NCBI GenBank assembly: GCA_963693315.1
Contig: OY856186.1
Coordinates: forward strand, 285,344,492-285,408,491
Reading direction: 5' to 3'
Length of the DNA: 64,000 nucleotides
Source: Diogma glabrata
Lineage: Eukaryota; Arthropoda; Insecta; Diptera; Cylindrotomidae
Shown: in pieces, positions 8,733-19,675 of the stretch
Numbering within the stretch: the first letter of the stretch is position 1
Layout: each line of letters begins with the position of its first letter
Translations under genes and position numbers: made by a program
The notes under the pieces: model-generated
What the model saw: the letters and a program-made list of their open reading frames with translations, nothing else
Told to the model about the DNA's origin: nothing
Databases searched by the model: none

Positions 8733-11084
8733 ATGAACGATACAAGCCACAAACTGCATAATCTTATAAATAAAAAATATGATATGTTAGCCATAGATGT
8801 GTTAAATCTAGAAATCAAAGTATGTTTTGAACAAATAAGATTTTTAAACAAATTTTTGTTGTCAATTAATGAGTTTTTGAAACATAACTTAAATACACGT
8901 GATTTTAACTATCTCACTAACACTCAAATAATATTCAATGAAGAATCAAAAATGATACACCAACATATGCTGGATTTAAAATACAACAAGTTATATTCTT
9001 TTGAACCGATCCTACAATTTAATCCCAATAATATTGAAAATTTGACTGATGTAGTAGTTCCACAAAATATTCAAACATTATTAAGTTATGGTCCAAAGTT
9101 TTCAAATCCAATCAACCATAATAATATTCCTGTACCTAAAATGATATCTGAATTTGAGAATATATTTTCTCAATATCAAGAATCAACTTTAAAATCTGAA
9201 CATAGGACACAAATAACAAATCAAATTTCAAATTTCATACAACGAAACCAATTTGACAAAATTAGCTCTGTTTTAATTCAAAGTGAAATACAAACTAAAC
9301 GCTTTTTAAGAAACAACCCAGAAATATTGATTACTAGTAGTGATAAATCCAAAAAAACTGTACTTATGTTTAAATCGGAATATAGCGATAAAATGTTAGA
9401 GATTTTAGATGACAGTAGCACATATAAGAAGATTGATAAGGATCCTACAACACGCCTTCATAACAAATGCCAAAAAATTATAGACAAAATTTTTGATGAT
9501 GATTATATTGATATTACGATTAAAAACTCCCTTAAAACAAGAAACTCATTTGCTCCGCGTTTATATGGACTACCAAAATTACATAAACCAAATGTGCCTT
9601 TACGGCCAATTGTATCCAGTATAAATTCTCCAACATATAAGCTCACAAAATTTTTGAATAATATACTGAAGGTATTAACCAACAAAAGTAGCTTCAATAT
9701 TGTTAACTCAAATGAATTTAAAAATTTCGTTGATACTATAAAAATACAAGAGGATGACATATTAGTGTCTTTTGACGTAGTATCTTTATTTACAAATATT
9801 CCAATAAATATGGCGTTGAACGAAATTCAAAACAGATGGGATGAAATTAAATTTTTAACCAAATTACCTAAGGAAGTTTTTATCGATATTTTAGATTTTT
9901 GCACAAAAAACAATAATTATTTCTCTTACAACAACAATTTTTACGAACAAATTGATGGTCTTGCAATGGGTAATCCGTTATCACCGGTGTTAGCAGATAT
10001 CGTCATGGAAAAACTTTTACTGGATTCACTTAACTGTTTATCCAGAAAACCAACTTTCATTAAAAAATATGTTGATGATATAATAATGGCTATACCGAAA
10101 GATTTAGTTACTTCAACAAAAACGGTTTTTGAATTGTTCGACGACAATATAAAATTTACAGTAGAAGAAGAAAACAATAATAAAATAAATTTTTTAGATC
10201 TCCAGCTTATTAGGAAAAACAATTTGATAGTTACAAATTGGTATAAAAAAGAAACAACATCAAATAGATTATTAAATTATGTATCAGCCCATCCATTTTC
10301 AATGAAAGTTAATGTGGCTAAGACTTTCATTAAAAGAATTTTTAGTCTAAGTGACAAATCTTTTTATGGAGATAATATAAAAATTATTAAAAATATTTTA
10401 AAGGAAAATAATTATCCATCTAAATTAACAAACAAATTAGTACATCAAGAGATAAACAAACTAAACCATATTACATCAACATCCATTAGAAATAATAACA
10501 TACAAATTATCATCCCGCAAAATATCACTTTACAACAGCAAAATCCTAGTTCCAGCCAAAATGTTCAAGCTCCGTTAATTGGGTCTGTAACATATATACC
10601 TAAGTTAACAGATAAATGCATGAAAATAATTAAACAACACACAAAAAATTCAAAAATCGCTAATAAAATACCAAACACCCTTTATAACAGCTTATTTTCC
10701 AAAACTAAAGATAAAATAAATAAATTCGAAAAAACGAATCTGATATACGAAATACCGTGCAAGTGCAAAAAAACAGTATATATAGGACAAACAAAACAAC
10801 AACTAAAACATCGTATTCTTCAACACAAAAGGGATGTTCGAAATAAAAGCGATTTGACCGCATTAGCAAAACATAGTGTAAATGATGAACATATTTTTGA
10901 ATTTGAAAACACTAAAATTTTAGATATAGAAGAGAAGTTTAAAAAAAGAAATATTCTTGAGGCTGCACATATCCAATTAAAACTACCGATGGCATGTAAT
11001 GCACAACTAGATACCAAGTTTCTACATAACGAATACAAACACCTGTTAAACTTGAAAAAAAATTTTTCAAAAAAGCCAACGTAG
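8733..11084 (+). CDS. Penelope-like RT / GIY-YIG endonuclease
   Basis: The protein copies element RNA into DNA at a nick made by its own endonuclease. Residues below count from the more upstream ATG at 8691; the ATG at 8733 (residue 15) is preferred because it is the first base outside the inverted arm. RT blocks in order: KSKKTVLMF, RLYGLPKLHKPNVPLRPIVS, SFDVVSLFTNIP (catalytic Asp near 362), GLAMGNPLSPVLAD (from 423), KYVDDIIM (YVDD 460-463) and NFLDLQL. After a linker comes the GIY-YIG nuclease: LIYEIPCKCKK (Tyr near 686), TVYIGQT (695-699), KHRILQHKRD with the conserved Arg, and an AH-S-HIF block with EAAHIQL carrying the Glu. The CxC insertion between GIY and YIG is typical of PLEs. All catalytic residues expected by motif are present, with no stop or frameshift in ~780 codons, the usual size for the family. 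Confidence 0.93.
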   Translation: MNDTSHKLHNLINKKYDMLAIDVLNLEIKVCFEQIRFLNKFLLSINEFLKHNLNTRDFNYLTNTQIIFNEESKMIHQHMLDLKYNKLYSFEPILQFNPNNIENLTDVVVPQNIQTLLSYGPKFSNPINHNNIPVPKMISEFENIFSQYQESTLKSEHRTQITNQISNFIQRNQFDKISSVLIQSEIQTKRFLRNNPEILITSSDKSKKTVLMFKSEYSDKMLEILDDSSTYKKIDKDPTTRLHNKCQKIIDKIFDDDYIDITIKNSLKTRNSFAPRLYGLPKLHKPNVPLRPIVSSINSPTYKLTKFLNNILKVLTNKSSFNIVNSNEFKNFVDTIKIQEDDILVSFDVVSLFTNIPINMALNEIQNRWDEIKFLTKLPKEVFIDILDFCTKNNNYFSYNNNFYEQIDGLAMGNPLSPVLADIVMEKLLLDSLNCLSRKPTFIKKYVDDIIMAIPKDLVTSTKTVFELFDDNIKFTVEEENNNKINFLDLQLIRKNNLIVTNWYKKETTSNRLLNYVSAHPFSMKVNVAKTFIKRIFSLSDKSFYGDNIKIIKNILKENNYPSKLTNKLVHQEINKLNHITSTSIRNNNIQIIIPQNITLQQQNPSSSQNVQAPLIGSVTYIPKLTDKCMKIIKQHTKNSKIANKIPNTLYNSLFSKTKDKINKFEKTNLIYEIPCKCKKTVYIGQTKQQLKHRILQHKRDVRNKSDLTALAKHSVNDEHIFEFENTKILDIEEKFKKRNILEAAHIQLKLPMACNAQLDTKFLHNEYKHLLNLKKNFSKKPT

Positions 11085-11300
11085 CTTTTAAGAAAGTTTT
11101 TTATTTTCCTAGTCTTTTTGTTTATATAATTTTTTCAATTCATTTAAGTTTTTTCAATTTTTGTGTCAATTTTTATAATATTTGTATTTAATTTTTGTTT
11201 AGCTTGAGAATGGCAATGTGCCGAAATATTGTTTTTTATTAATTTAATAATAATAAAAAAATAATGTAAAAGACTGATTAGTGTAAAAAATAAAATAAAT
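10479..11300 (+). repeat. right inverted arm of the Penelope-like element
   Basis: Partner of 7911-8732. It covers the C-terminal coding part and the 3' UTR. The pairing stops at 10478, where left and right bases differ, and at 11300. Confidence 0.93.
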
Positions 11301-11333
11301 ATTATAATCGAACAGTCTAAAAAATTTTCAAAA

Positions 11334-11350
11334 AATCATAAATCTTATTT
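11334..11350. repeat. 17-bp flanking repeat of the Penelope-like element, right
   Basis: Exact copy of 7898-7914. It follows the 33-bp one-sided 3' extension. A length of 17 bp is plausible for PLE target duplications, which vary in size. Confidence 0.8.
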
Positions 11351-11606
11351 CTTTATCTTAAAATTTCAAAATCTCAAAAGTCGTTTTTTGTTTTTTATTT
11401 TTTACAAAACGAAAATTACTCGTTTAAATATTGTCGGTTCTCGTCTACTGCAGAAAAAATTCTTTGATCCTTAATTTTAATGAAAATCTTTATTATTGAT
11501 TATCATTTGAATAATAATTTTACTATTATAATGTTTTGAGACAAATTTAATTATTTGACAAGCGAATTTTATTTTAAATAAAAAAAAATGATTACCAAAT
11601 GTGCGG

Positions 11607-13217
11607 GTTCAGGATTTTGATATAGTTTTCGGCAAAAAACTTTTGTTAGGACATTGTTTTAGTTTTGGGCAGCGATGTATATCAAACATAAAACTCTTTG
11701 TTAAAGTACAAGTATTTTTTATCTCTGTTTTATTACAAAACGAACACGAAATATTAATACGTTGCTGGAAAATTATCACAGATTATAAATTAATATAACT
11801 TAGTGAAAAGATGAAACACCCAGCAAACTACTCAAAAACCTCTCCATTTAGCGTTTCAAGAAAATATTACAAAATCAAAAATTCATATTTCTTTCAAAAT
11901 TCCAAAAATATTGTAAAAATTATAATAAAATCAAAAATTTAAAATTTTTTTTTTAAGTTCTAAAAACATTCCAAAAATCTAAAATAGAAACTTTTTCCGA
12001 TATTCTTAAAATATTGCTAAAATATTATAACAAAACCAATAATACAATTTTTTTTTAAAATTCCAAAAATTATAATGAAATCAAAAATTTAAATTTTTTC
12101 AAAATTTTAAAAATATTCCAAAAATTCAAACTTTTTTCAAAGTTCTTAAAATATTCCACAAATTATAACAAAATCAAAAGAACAAACTTTATTCAAAATT
12201 CCAAAAATTCTTGTAAAATCAAATATTTAAACTTTTTCAAAATTCTAAAAATATTCCGAAAATTCTTACAAAATCGAAAATTCTAAGAATCTAAAATTAT
12301 TGCAAAATTTCTTAATTCACAAACTCAAAAATTCAAACTTTTTCTAAAAATATTGCAAAAATTTTAATCAAAATACAAACTTTTTTAAAAATTCAAATAA
12401 AAAACTACTACAAAATATAAAATTGAATCTTTTTCCAAATCAAAAATTCAAAATTCAAAAAACGTTTTCCAAAATTCTAAAAGTATCGCAAAAGTTATAA
12501 CAAAATCAAAAAATACAATCAAAATTTCAAAAATATTCCAAAAATTATAATAAAATCAAAAATTTAAACTTTAACAAAACTCTAAAAATATTCCGAAAAT
12601 TCTTACAAAATCAAAAATACAAACTTTTTTCAAAATTCCAAAAATATTTCAAAAATTATAACAAAATCAAAAATTTCCATGTCCAAGTTCATGTTCGATA
12701 ACATATTTTCATGGCAAACAAATAATCAATTTCATTTTTTTCCGAAAAATTGAGTAAAAAAATGAAAATCATTCTTTTGACACACTTGACAACATTTTTT
12801 TGACAATCTTAGAATGCAATAATCTAGTTTATGGTCTCACATACCAATCCCGACCATCAAGATATCTCCAAATTCAATGTTCCTACTCATAATCACCTCA
12901 AATAAACGTTTTTAAGCAAATTTCCTTGTTTTCACACGCTTGACGTTTTTTTGACACCCTTCCGGTACAGACATCGAACACATCGTCCTTTCGGCTCTTT
13001 CCATTGAGTATACCTATCTTTAAAAAAAAAATTTTGAAATCCCTGCAACGATTTTTTAGATTTCGTCGGTTGTGACGGCCGGCCGGCAGACAGACATACA
13101 TTTTTTTGCTTTTTTAGAATTAGTAGGTCCTAAAACGTCGAGAAACGCCAAAAAAGTGGGGGTAAGAATTGCACTTTTGGCTTTAGAATGTAATACTCAG
13201 GTTTTTCAGACCAATCT
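11607..13217 (-). mobile_element. HINE-like repeat, copy A
   Basis: Member of the dispersed family defined under the copy at 18167-19675, in reverse orientation. It lacks the outermost ~50 bp of the 3' end (no GGAGGGGCTGAAATC) and begins within the ATTTTGATATAGTTTTCGGC block. It then has the conserved 3' flank (CGATGTATATCAAACAT, CTCCATTTAGCGTTTC), the AT minisatellite, the CACACTTGACAACATTTT block, the CGGCCGGCCGGCAGACAGAC block and a decayed 5' end (GGTTTTTCAGACC). Coding capacity: none. Confidence 0.85.
11860..12675. repeat. AT-rich minisatellite core of copy A
   Basis: Diverged tandem units of roughly 55-60 bp follow the pattern CAAAATTCTAAAAATATTCC, AAAAATTATAACAAAATC, AAAAATTTAAACTTTTT. 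The same unit fills the centre of every copy of this family, with copy-number differences between copies. Confidence 0.85.
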
Positions 13218-13690
13218 AATAGAAAATTTAATTTATTTCTAGTTTGGTAGAAGAAAAGTATATTACAGAGCCCGACAGAGTACAGACGATTAAATCCAAT
13301 GAAATCCGTGGATGTTAAATCCAAAATTAATTTAGATGACTCGGACGGAAATTTCATCTGACCGTCCGACCAACCAAACAAATTGGATGGTGTGTATTGT
13401 TGTCGAACGATTTTAAGTTTTAATTGCATTAGAAATTTTAGAGAATCAGAAACAAAGAGAAGTAAATTACTAAATGTAAACTAAATTTGTAAAAAAAATC
13501 CAAAAGCCAATTGTCAAAATTGAATGGTAAGTTGGATCGTCTGGAGCTAACGTCCAATTTGGTCGTCCTTATTCGCACATAATACTAATTTCTACTCGAG
13601 TTTTTAAGCAGTGACTATGCTTGTTTTTAGATGTTTAAATTATTTTTTTTGATGTTTTGGTTTAATTTGGGCTGATTGAGGTTTACTTAC
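13218..13690. other. intronic non-coding DNA
   Basis: Nothing recognisable occurs between repeat copy A and the Dscam Ig3 exon. A minus-strand open frame at 13130-13429 starts within the repeat and has no domain. The donor site of the Ig3 exon opens this intron at 13690. Confidence 0.5.
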
Positions 13691-13808
13691 CGATATTCCG
13701 GTGACGGACATCCTTGTGCCACACATAAAAGAACAGCTCCTTCATCTTGTGAAACAGAAACGAGTGATGTATGCTCAACTATACTTGGTGAAATTATGCC
13801 GCGGTGAT
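13691..13808 (-). CDS. Dscam2: Dscam exon, start of Ig3
   Basis: This 118-bp minus-strand exon has an acceptor reading TTTCTAG before 13808 and a donor CG|GTAAGTAA after 13691. It encodes DHRGIISPSIVEHTSLVSVS then QDEGAVLLCVAQGCPSPEYR, the first half of an Ig domain with its first Cys, ending just before the conserved Trp. It enters in phase 1 (Asp codon split) and leaves in phase 2. This sequence is characteristic of the arthropod Dscam Ig3 domain. By recollection it is closer to Dscam2 than to Dscam1, whose Ig3 differs strongly; Dscam4 is an alternative. Dscam proteins are homophilic neuronal adhesion receptors with Ig and FN3 domains. No stop or frameshift is seen. The following exon was not found in 1-13690. 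Confidence 0.9.
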
Positions 13809-15690
13809 CTAGAAACAAAAGAATAAAAATGTTATTGCAAAATCAAGGTCGAAAGAAAAACGATTTATCTTTAAACCCCAAAATGCTGTCTAAACTTTAT
13901 ACATCAAAAACTAATTTGTTGAACTTTATTTTTATAATGAAAAAGCAACAGTAAAGAAAGAAAAAACTTTTACCACCACTTGTTATCACCTTCGACTTAT
14001 TTGGTACAACCGAAAATATAAAAGAATAAGAAATTTATTTTTGTGGTTAAAGTTTTTCTACACATTTTAAGGTGTTATTAAAAAACATAAAATTTAATAT
14101 ATTTTTTTTTGCTTTACGAAATTTTATGTTGTATGTGAAAAGCTTCTGGGGTTTTAGAGGAAAGGGAAGCCCATTTTCATTATTAAATTTTTATTCCTAT
14201 ATCTCAATATGATCGTAAAAAAATATAGTATGAAAAGTTTTTTCTTGCTATCTTCATTATGCATACACTTTTATAAAAAATTTGTAAAACTGTGTTTCGT
14301 TTTACGCATGTTTGAGTGTGAGCTTTTGAGTTTCAGTTTTGGTAATAAGATAACATTTTAAAGTTGGTTGGATTGGTGTGTGGTGTAAAATAATAGTTTT
14401 TGTAAAGCGAATTTAGAGATTGGGATAGATAGCCAATATGGTAAAGAAAACCTGTTGTTTGTCATCATCATGAAACATGTCATTATTTCATTTTCATTAA
14501 TTCAATTTTGTTGTGTTGAAAATTTCATAAGCATTAAAGTTAAATTTCATTTTAATGTAAAATATTTTTGTTGTTTTTTTCAGTTATCCACAAAACAACA
14601 ACAAAAACTTAAATAAAATGAAAATAAAAATTAATGAGATCTCAGGAGGAAAATAATAAGAAAATATACAAAATAATTTCTTTTTTTCTTTCATTTTACA
14701 ACGTTAATTTGTATAAAGTTTTGCAAAATACAAAAATGAAAAGCAATGAAAACTTTTTTTCTTGTTCTTTTCTTTTCTTAACGAGATTTTTAAAATAAAG
14801 GAAAAAGTAAATAAAATAAAAAATAATAATAAAAAGTAATAAAAAACAATATACAATAAAAAATGTCAATAAATGTAGATTTAATTTGAATCGTTTATTA
14901 TATAGAAAACAATAAAATATGAAATTAAAAAAAGTTTTGTAATTAAGAGTTGTGAGGGTCTTAAAACTTTGGTTATATTCATTAATATTTTAAGGCATAA
15001 TCCTCGTAGAAGGTTTGGAGATGAATCATATTTCAAAACAATTGTTAATCATTGAATGACATAAATAAACTTCAGCTAAAATTTATATTATTGGTTTATA
15101 TGATTTTAGTTTTTTATGTAATAGTTTATTGAATTTATAGTATAAAATATTTAAAATAATTTTGATATTTTGCCAGATTTTTTCATATTTTGTGTTCACA
15201 GTATTTGATTCAATAAGTTTAACATTTAAATAACGAGAAATGTATTAAATTAAAAAAAAAATTGTAGGTTGCTGAAATGGTAAAAATTTACTTAACTTTA
15301 ACCTAGAAATTATATTAAACGATATTTGAATGTTGCTCAAAAAAAAAACCAGTCCAGTTTTGAGGAATTCAAAATAAAGTTAATTTATTTGATGCAATAA
15401 AAAATCAGTAAAAATTAAGAACTAAATCATCACAAAATGACAGAAAATGTTTTTCATCTCTACTTTGGGAAATTTTTATGTTGTTGTTGGTGAACCTTTT
15501 TGTTTGGCTTTGCACAAAAGAAAAATCAAATGCCAGTGATTGATTCATTGTTCTATATTATTATAAAAGTGAAGGTTTTAAAATTATAGCGTGTTGGTTG
15601 TAAAAACGTTTTGTAATTAAATTATCGATTTATTATGTTTTGATTTAAAATAGCTACGACAGATAAAATTGTGTATGTAAAAACAATGAA
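13809..15690. other. Dscam intron, AT-rich, no repeat recognised
   Basis: This is part of the ~10.4-kb intron between the exons at 13808 and 24162. It is poly-A/T-rich and has no coding remnant until the Penelope-like fragment. Confidence 0.5.
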
Positions 15691-16484
15691 TTGGTTTTAA
15701 AGAGTGAAGATGAAGGTTTTCGTATAAAGATTGATCGAGTTGAACAGTTGATATCGGTTTTAGAAATGGTTTTGATTGGTTTTGAAATGGTTTTGAAAAA
15801 TTGTGAATTCACATATAATCAACAAGCATATAAGCAAATTTTTGGTAGTCCAATGGGTTCGCCTGTTAGTCCATCTTGTGCTAATTTGATAATGGAATAT
15901 GTTGAAGAAACTGTTTTAAATGAAATGAACTTCAAACCACCCTTTTTCTTTCGATATGTTGATGACATTCTAACTGCTTGTCCCAAAAACAAAATACAAG
16001 AAGTTCTTAATAAATTTAATAATTTTAACAACAATATCCAGTTCACGTTTGAAACAGAAATTGATTGCTGTCTACCATTTTTGGATCTTATCATACATCC
16101 TCAAAGTAATGGAAAATTAATTACTAATTGGTTCCATAAAAAAACATGGTCTGGTAGATATTTGAACTTTGATTCATGGCTACCACAATCTTATAAGAGA
16201 AACACCGCTACCTTAATGGTTAAAAAAGTTTGAGCCTTTCTTTTATACGTAAATTACGAAAATTTTATACGTAAATTAGTAGATCAACAAATTTATAGCA
16301 ATGAAAGCACTGTCTTGGAAAAATCAACATTGAAGAATAACAACAAAATTTATATGACTATACCTTATGTCAAAAGTCTTTTCGAACAAATAAAACACTT
16401 GTTGAAAAACTTTTACTTACAAGTTGTCGGAACAGCTCATAATAGTTTATATAATGCTATTTTTTCAAAATTCAAAGATAAAAA
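15691..16484 (+). pseudogene. second Penelope-like element, RT to linker fragment
   Basis: The frame contains the C-terminal RT half: FTYNQQAYKQIFGSPMGSPV (block before the catalytic box), FFFRYVDDILTACP (YVDD), LPFLDLIIHP and TNWFHKKTWSGRYLNF. After a stop or frameshift near 16233 it continues with VDQQIY and, from 16315, YVKSLFEQIKH and AHNSLYNAIFSKFKDK. That last block aligns with NTLYNSLFSKTKDK just before the GIY-YIG domain of the element at 7.9-11.3 kb. The RT sequences differ substantially, so this is a different PLE lineage. The homology ends exactly where repeat copy B1 begins (16485), and the GIY-YIG domain is not found on the other side. 5' RT blocks are missing. Confidence 0.88.
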
Positions 16485-17175
16485 TATGGAGGGGCTGAAA
16501 TCTCAAGCTCTGAGATATCAAGACTTCGGTTTTGGTTAAGGGTTTGGATATAGTTTTCGGCATAAAACTTTTATGAGGACATTGTTTTTAGTTTTGAGCA
16601 GCGATGTATATCAAACATAACTCTTTGTTAAAGTACAAGTATTTTTTTATCTCTGTTTAGAAATTTATTACAAAACTAACACGAACCATCAATACGTTGC
16701 CGGAAAATCATAACAGTTCATAATTAACATAATTTAGTGAAAAGATGATACAATCAGCAAACTACTCAAAATTCTCTCCATTTAGCGTTTCGAGAAAATA
16801 TTACAAAATCACAAATTCATATTTCTTTCAAAATTCCAAAAATATTGTAAAAATAAATAAATTCAAACATTTTTCAAAATTCTAAAAATATTCCAAAAAT
16901 TATTACAAAATCAAAGATTAAACTTTTTCAAAAACTCTGAAATATTGCAAAAAAACAATATCAAAAATTGAAACCATTTTCAAAATTCCAAAAATATTCC
17001 AAAAACGAGAATAAAGTCAAATATTTAAATTTGTTTTAAATTCTAATAATATTCTAAAAATTCTTAAAAATTTAAAAATCCAAGCTTTTTCCGAAATTCT
17101 AAAAATATTTCAAAAATTATAACAATATCAAAAATTGAAACTTTTTTCAAAATTTCAAAAATTATAATAAAATTT
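16485..17175 (-). mobile_element. HINE-like repeat, copy B1 (3' half)
   Basis: Starts with the 3' terminus in reverse (TATGGAGGGGCTGAAATC), the hairpin, the GACTTCGGT motif and the conserved 3' flank, then the AT minisatellite (about 16830-17170). At about 17175 the orientation switches: the following DNA is the 5' interior of the family in forward orientation. B1 is therefore a 3' half joined head-on to another copy. It is inserted in the Penelope-like fragment. Confidence 0.8.
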
Positions 17176-18166
17176 TTTTTTCTAAAAATAGGTTTACTCA
17201 ATAGGAAGAGCCGAAAGGACGATGTGTACGATAACTGTACCGGAAGTGTGTCAAAAAAATCGAAAAGGTGTCAAAACAAGGAAATTTGCATATTTTTTGC
17301 TTAAATAACGTTCATTTTAAGTGATTACGAGTAGGAACGTTGAATTTGGAGAAATCTTGATGGTCGGGATTGGTATGTGAGACCAAAATCTAGATTATTG
17401 GATTATAAGTTTGTCAAAAAATTGTTGTCAAGTGTGTCAAAAGAAAGATTTTTATTTATTTTTTTACGCAATTTTTTGGAACAAAAATGAAATTAATTAT
17501 TTGTATGACATGAAATTTTATTATTATTATAGGAAATTATGGTATTATAAGTTTGTCAAAAAAATGTCAAGTGTGTCAAAAGAAAGATTTTTATTTATTT
17601 TTACCATTTTTGGAAAAATAAAATTACTTATTTATATGACATGAAATATATTTGTATGACATGAAATTGTATTATTATTGTAGAGAATTATGGTATTATA
17701 AGTTTGTCAAAAAAGTATTGTCAAGCGTGTCAAAAAAATTATTTCACTTATTTTTTAACCAATTTTTAGGAAAAAAAATTAGTTGTTTGTATGACGTAAA
17801 TGTAATTGGACATGGAAATTTTTGAATTTGTTATAGTTTTTGAAATATTTTTGGAATTTTGAAAAAAATTTGTTTGCTTTTGTAATAATTTTTGTAATAT
17901 GTTTAGAATTTTGAAAAAAAATATTTTATATATATGTTTTTAGAATTTCGAAAAAAGTATCAATTTTTGATTTTGTAAGAATTTTTGGAATATTTTTTGA
18001 AATTTTTAAAAATTTTAAATTTTTGATTTTTATAATTTTTGGAATTTTAAAAAAGTTTCAATTTTTGATATTGTTATTCTTTATGCAATATTTTTAGAAT
18101 TTTGGAAAAAGTTTGAATTTATGAATTTTTAAGAACTTTTGGAATATTATTAGAATTTAGAAAAAG
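17176..18166 (+). mobile_element. HINE-like repeat, copy B2 (5' interior and core)
   Basis: Begins inside the 5' region at CTAAAAATAGGTTTACTCAA, so the terminal ~190 bp are missing. It continues with CGAAAGGACGATGTG, three units of the 125-145-bp TTGTCAAAAAA..GTGTCAAAAGAAAG subrepeat (about 17400-17790) and the AT minisatellite, and is cut at 18166 by insertion of copy C. Confidence 0.8.
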
Positions 18167-19675
18167 TTACTTCGGTCTGAAAGACCTAAGTATTACATTT
18201 ATGAGCCAAAAGTGAAATTCTTAAACCCCACTTTTTTTGGCATTTCTCGACGTTTTAGGACCTACTGATTCTAAAAAAGCAAAAAAAACGTATGTCTGTC
18301 TGCCGGCCGGCCGGCCGTCATTACCTACGAAATCTAGAAAACCGTTGGAGGGATTTCAAATTTTTTTTCTTCTAAAAATAGGTATACTCAAAGGACAGGT
18401 CTAATAAGACGCTTCGTTCGAAAAAAATAAAATTAATTGTATGTTTGAAATGAAATTTAATTATTATTATTGAGAATTATGGCATTATAAGTTTGTCAAA
18501 AAAATAATGTCAAGTGTGACAAAAAATGATTTCATTTATTTGTCAGCCAATTTCTTGGAAAAAAAAAATGTAGCTGTTTTTATGACGTATATGTAATTGA
18601 AAATGAAATTGGACATTGAAATTTTTGAATTTGTTATAGTTTTTGAAATATTTTTGGAATTTTGAAAAAAGTTTGTATTTTTGATTTTGTAATAATTTTT
18701 CCAAAATTTTTAGAATTTTGGAAAAAGTTTTAATTTTTGATTTTGTAAGAATTTTTGGAATATTTTTAGAATTTTGAAATATTTAAAATTTTTGATTTTA
18801 TTATAATTTTTGAAATTTTGAAAGAAATTTCAATTTTTGATTTTGTAATAATTTTTGCAATATTTTTAGAATTCTGGAAAAAGTTTGAATTTTTGGAATA
18901 TTATTGGAATTTAGAAAAAGTTTAAATATTTGATTTTATTCTAATTTTTGGAATATTTTTGGAATTTTGAAAAAAGTTTCAATTTTTGATTTTGTTATAA
19001 TTTTTGCAATATTTTTAGAATTATGAAAAAAATAGAGTTTTTGAATTTTATATATATATTTAGAATTTTGAAAAAAGTTTCAATTTTTGATTTTGTAAGA
19101 ATTTTTGGAATGTTTCTAAAATTTTTGGAATTTTGAAAAAAGTTTCATTTTTTATTTTGTAATAATTTTTGCAATATTTTTAGAATTTTGAAAAAGTTTA
19201 ACTTTTTAAGAATTTTTGGAATATTATTGGAATTTAGAAAAAGTTTAAATATTTGATTTTATTCTAATTTTTGGAATTTTGAAAAAAGTTTGATTTTATT
19301 TAATTTTTTGAAATATTTTTGGAATTTTGAAAGAAATATGAATTTGTGATTTTGTAATATTTTCTCGATACGCTAAATGGAGAGGATTTTGTGTAGTTTC
19401 TGAGTGTATCATCTTTTCACTAAATTATGTTAATATATGATATGTTTAATTTTCCGGCATCGTATTGATGTTTCGTGTAAGTTTTGTAATAAATTTCTAA
19501 ACAGAGATTAAAAAAAATACTTGTACTTTAACAAAGAGTTATGTTTGATATACATCGCTGCTCAATACTAAAAACCATGTCCTCATAAAAATTTTTTGCC
19601 GAAAACTATATCAAAATCCTTAACCCAGACCGAAGTCTTGATATCTCAGAGCCTTGAGATTTCAGCCCCTCCATA
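18167..19675 (+). mobile_element. HINE-like (Helentron-type) repeat, copy C, full length
   Basis: This is the reference copy. The 5' end reads TTACTTCGGTCTGAAAGACC, itself a hairpin with AGACCTAAGT. Next come the CTTTTTTTGGCATTTCTCGACG block, the GTCTGTCTGCCGGCCGGCC block, a long AT minisatellite and the conserved AACGCTAAATGGAG-type block. The 3' end reads CCCAGACCGAAGTCTTGATA, then a hairpin (ATCTCA..TGAGAT), then TTCAGCCCCTCCATA. The 5'-terminal ACTTCGGTCTG recurs as its complement CAGACCGAAGT about 45-50 bp inside the 3' end: an asymmetric terminal inverted repeat. This, together with a 3' hairpin, a repetitive core and no obvious target duplication, matches the description of HINE/DINE-1 elements, the non-autonomous relatives of Helentrons. 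No CTRR end of a canonical Helitron is seen. Confidence 0.75.
18650..19365. repeat. AT-rich minisatellite core of copy C
   Basis: Tandem ~55-60-bp units follow the pattern TTTTTGATTTTGTAATAATT, TTTGGAATATTTTTAGAATT, TTGAAAAAGTTT, the complement of the unit in copy A. Units are variable in length and sequence. Confidence 0.85.

Larger units (their letters stand above)
7915..11333 (+). mobile_element. Penelope-like element, apparently intact
   Basis: The unit consists of an inverted 822-bp arm (7911-8732), one long ORF coding for reverse transcriptase plus GIY-YIG endonuclease, the matching arm (10479-11300) and a 33-bp 3' extension (11301-11333) absent from the left arm. A 17-bp direct repeat (7898-7914 and 11334-11350) flanks it. 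An inverted 5' arm plus a short one-sided extension is the arrangement described for Drosophila virilis Penelope. Identity of the arms and the uninterrupted frame suggest recent insertion. I looked for a hammerhead ribozyme core (CTGANGA..GAAA) in the arms and did not find a convincing one. Confidence 0.92.

Noticed and set aside
7911..11300. Hammerhead ribozyme in the Penelope-like arms
   Set aside because: CTGATTAG near 11275 resembles the core, but the required CTGANGA and the GAAA partner with helices were not found.
13130..13429. 99-codon minus-strand frame next to the Dscam Ig3 exon
   Set aside because: It overlaps the 5' end of repeat copy A, has no Ig-like cysteines or tryptophan, and does not begin in the phase needed to follow the Ig3 exon.
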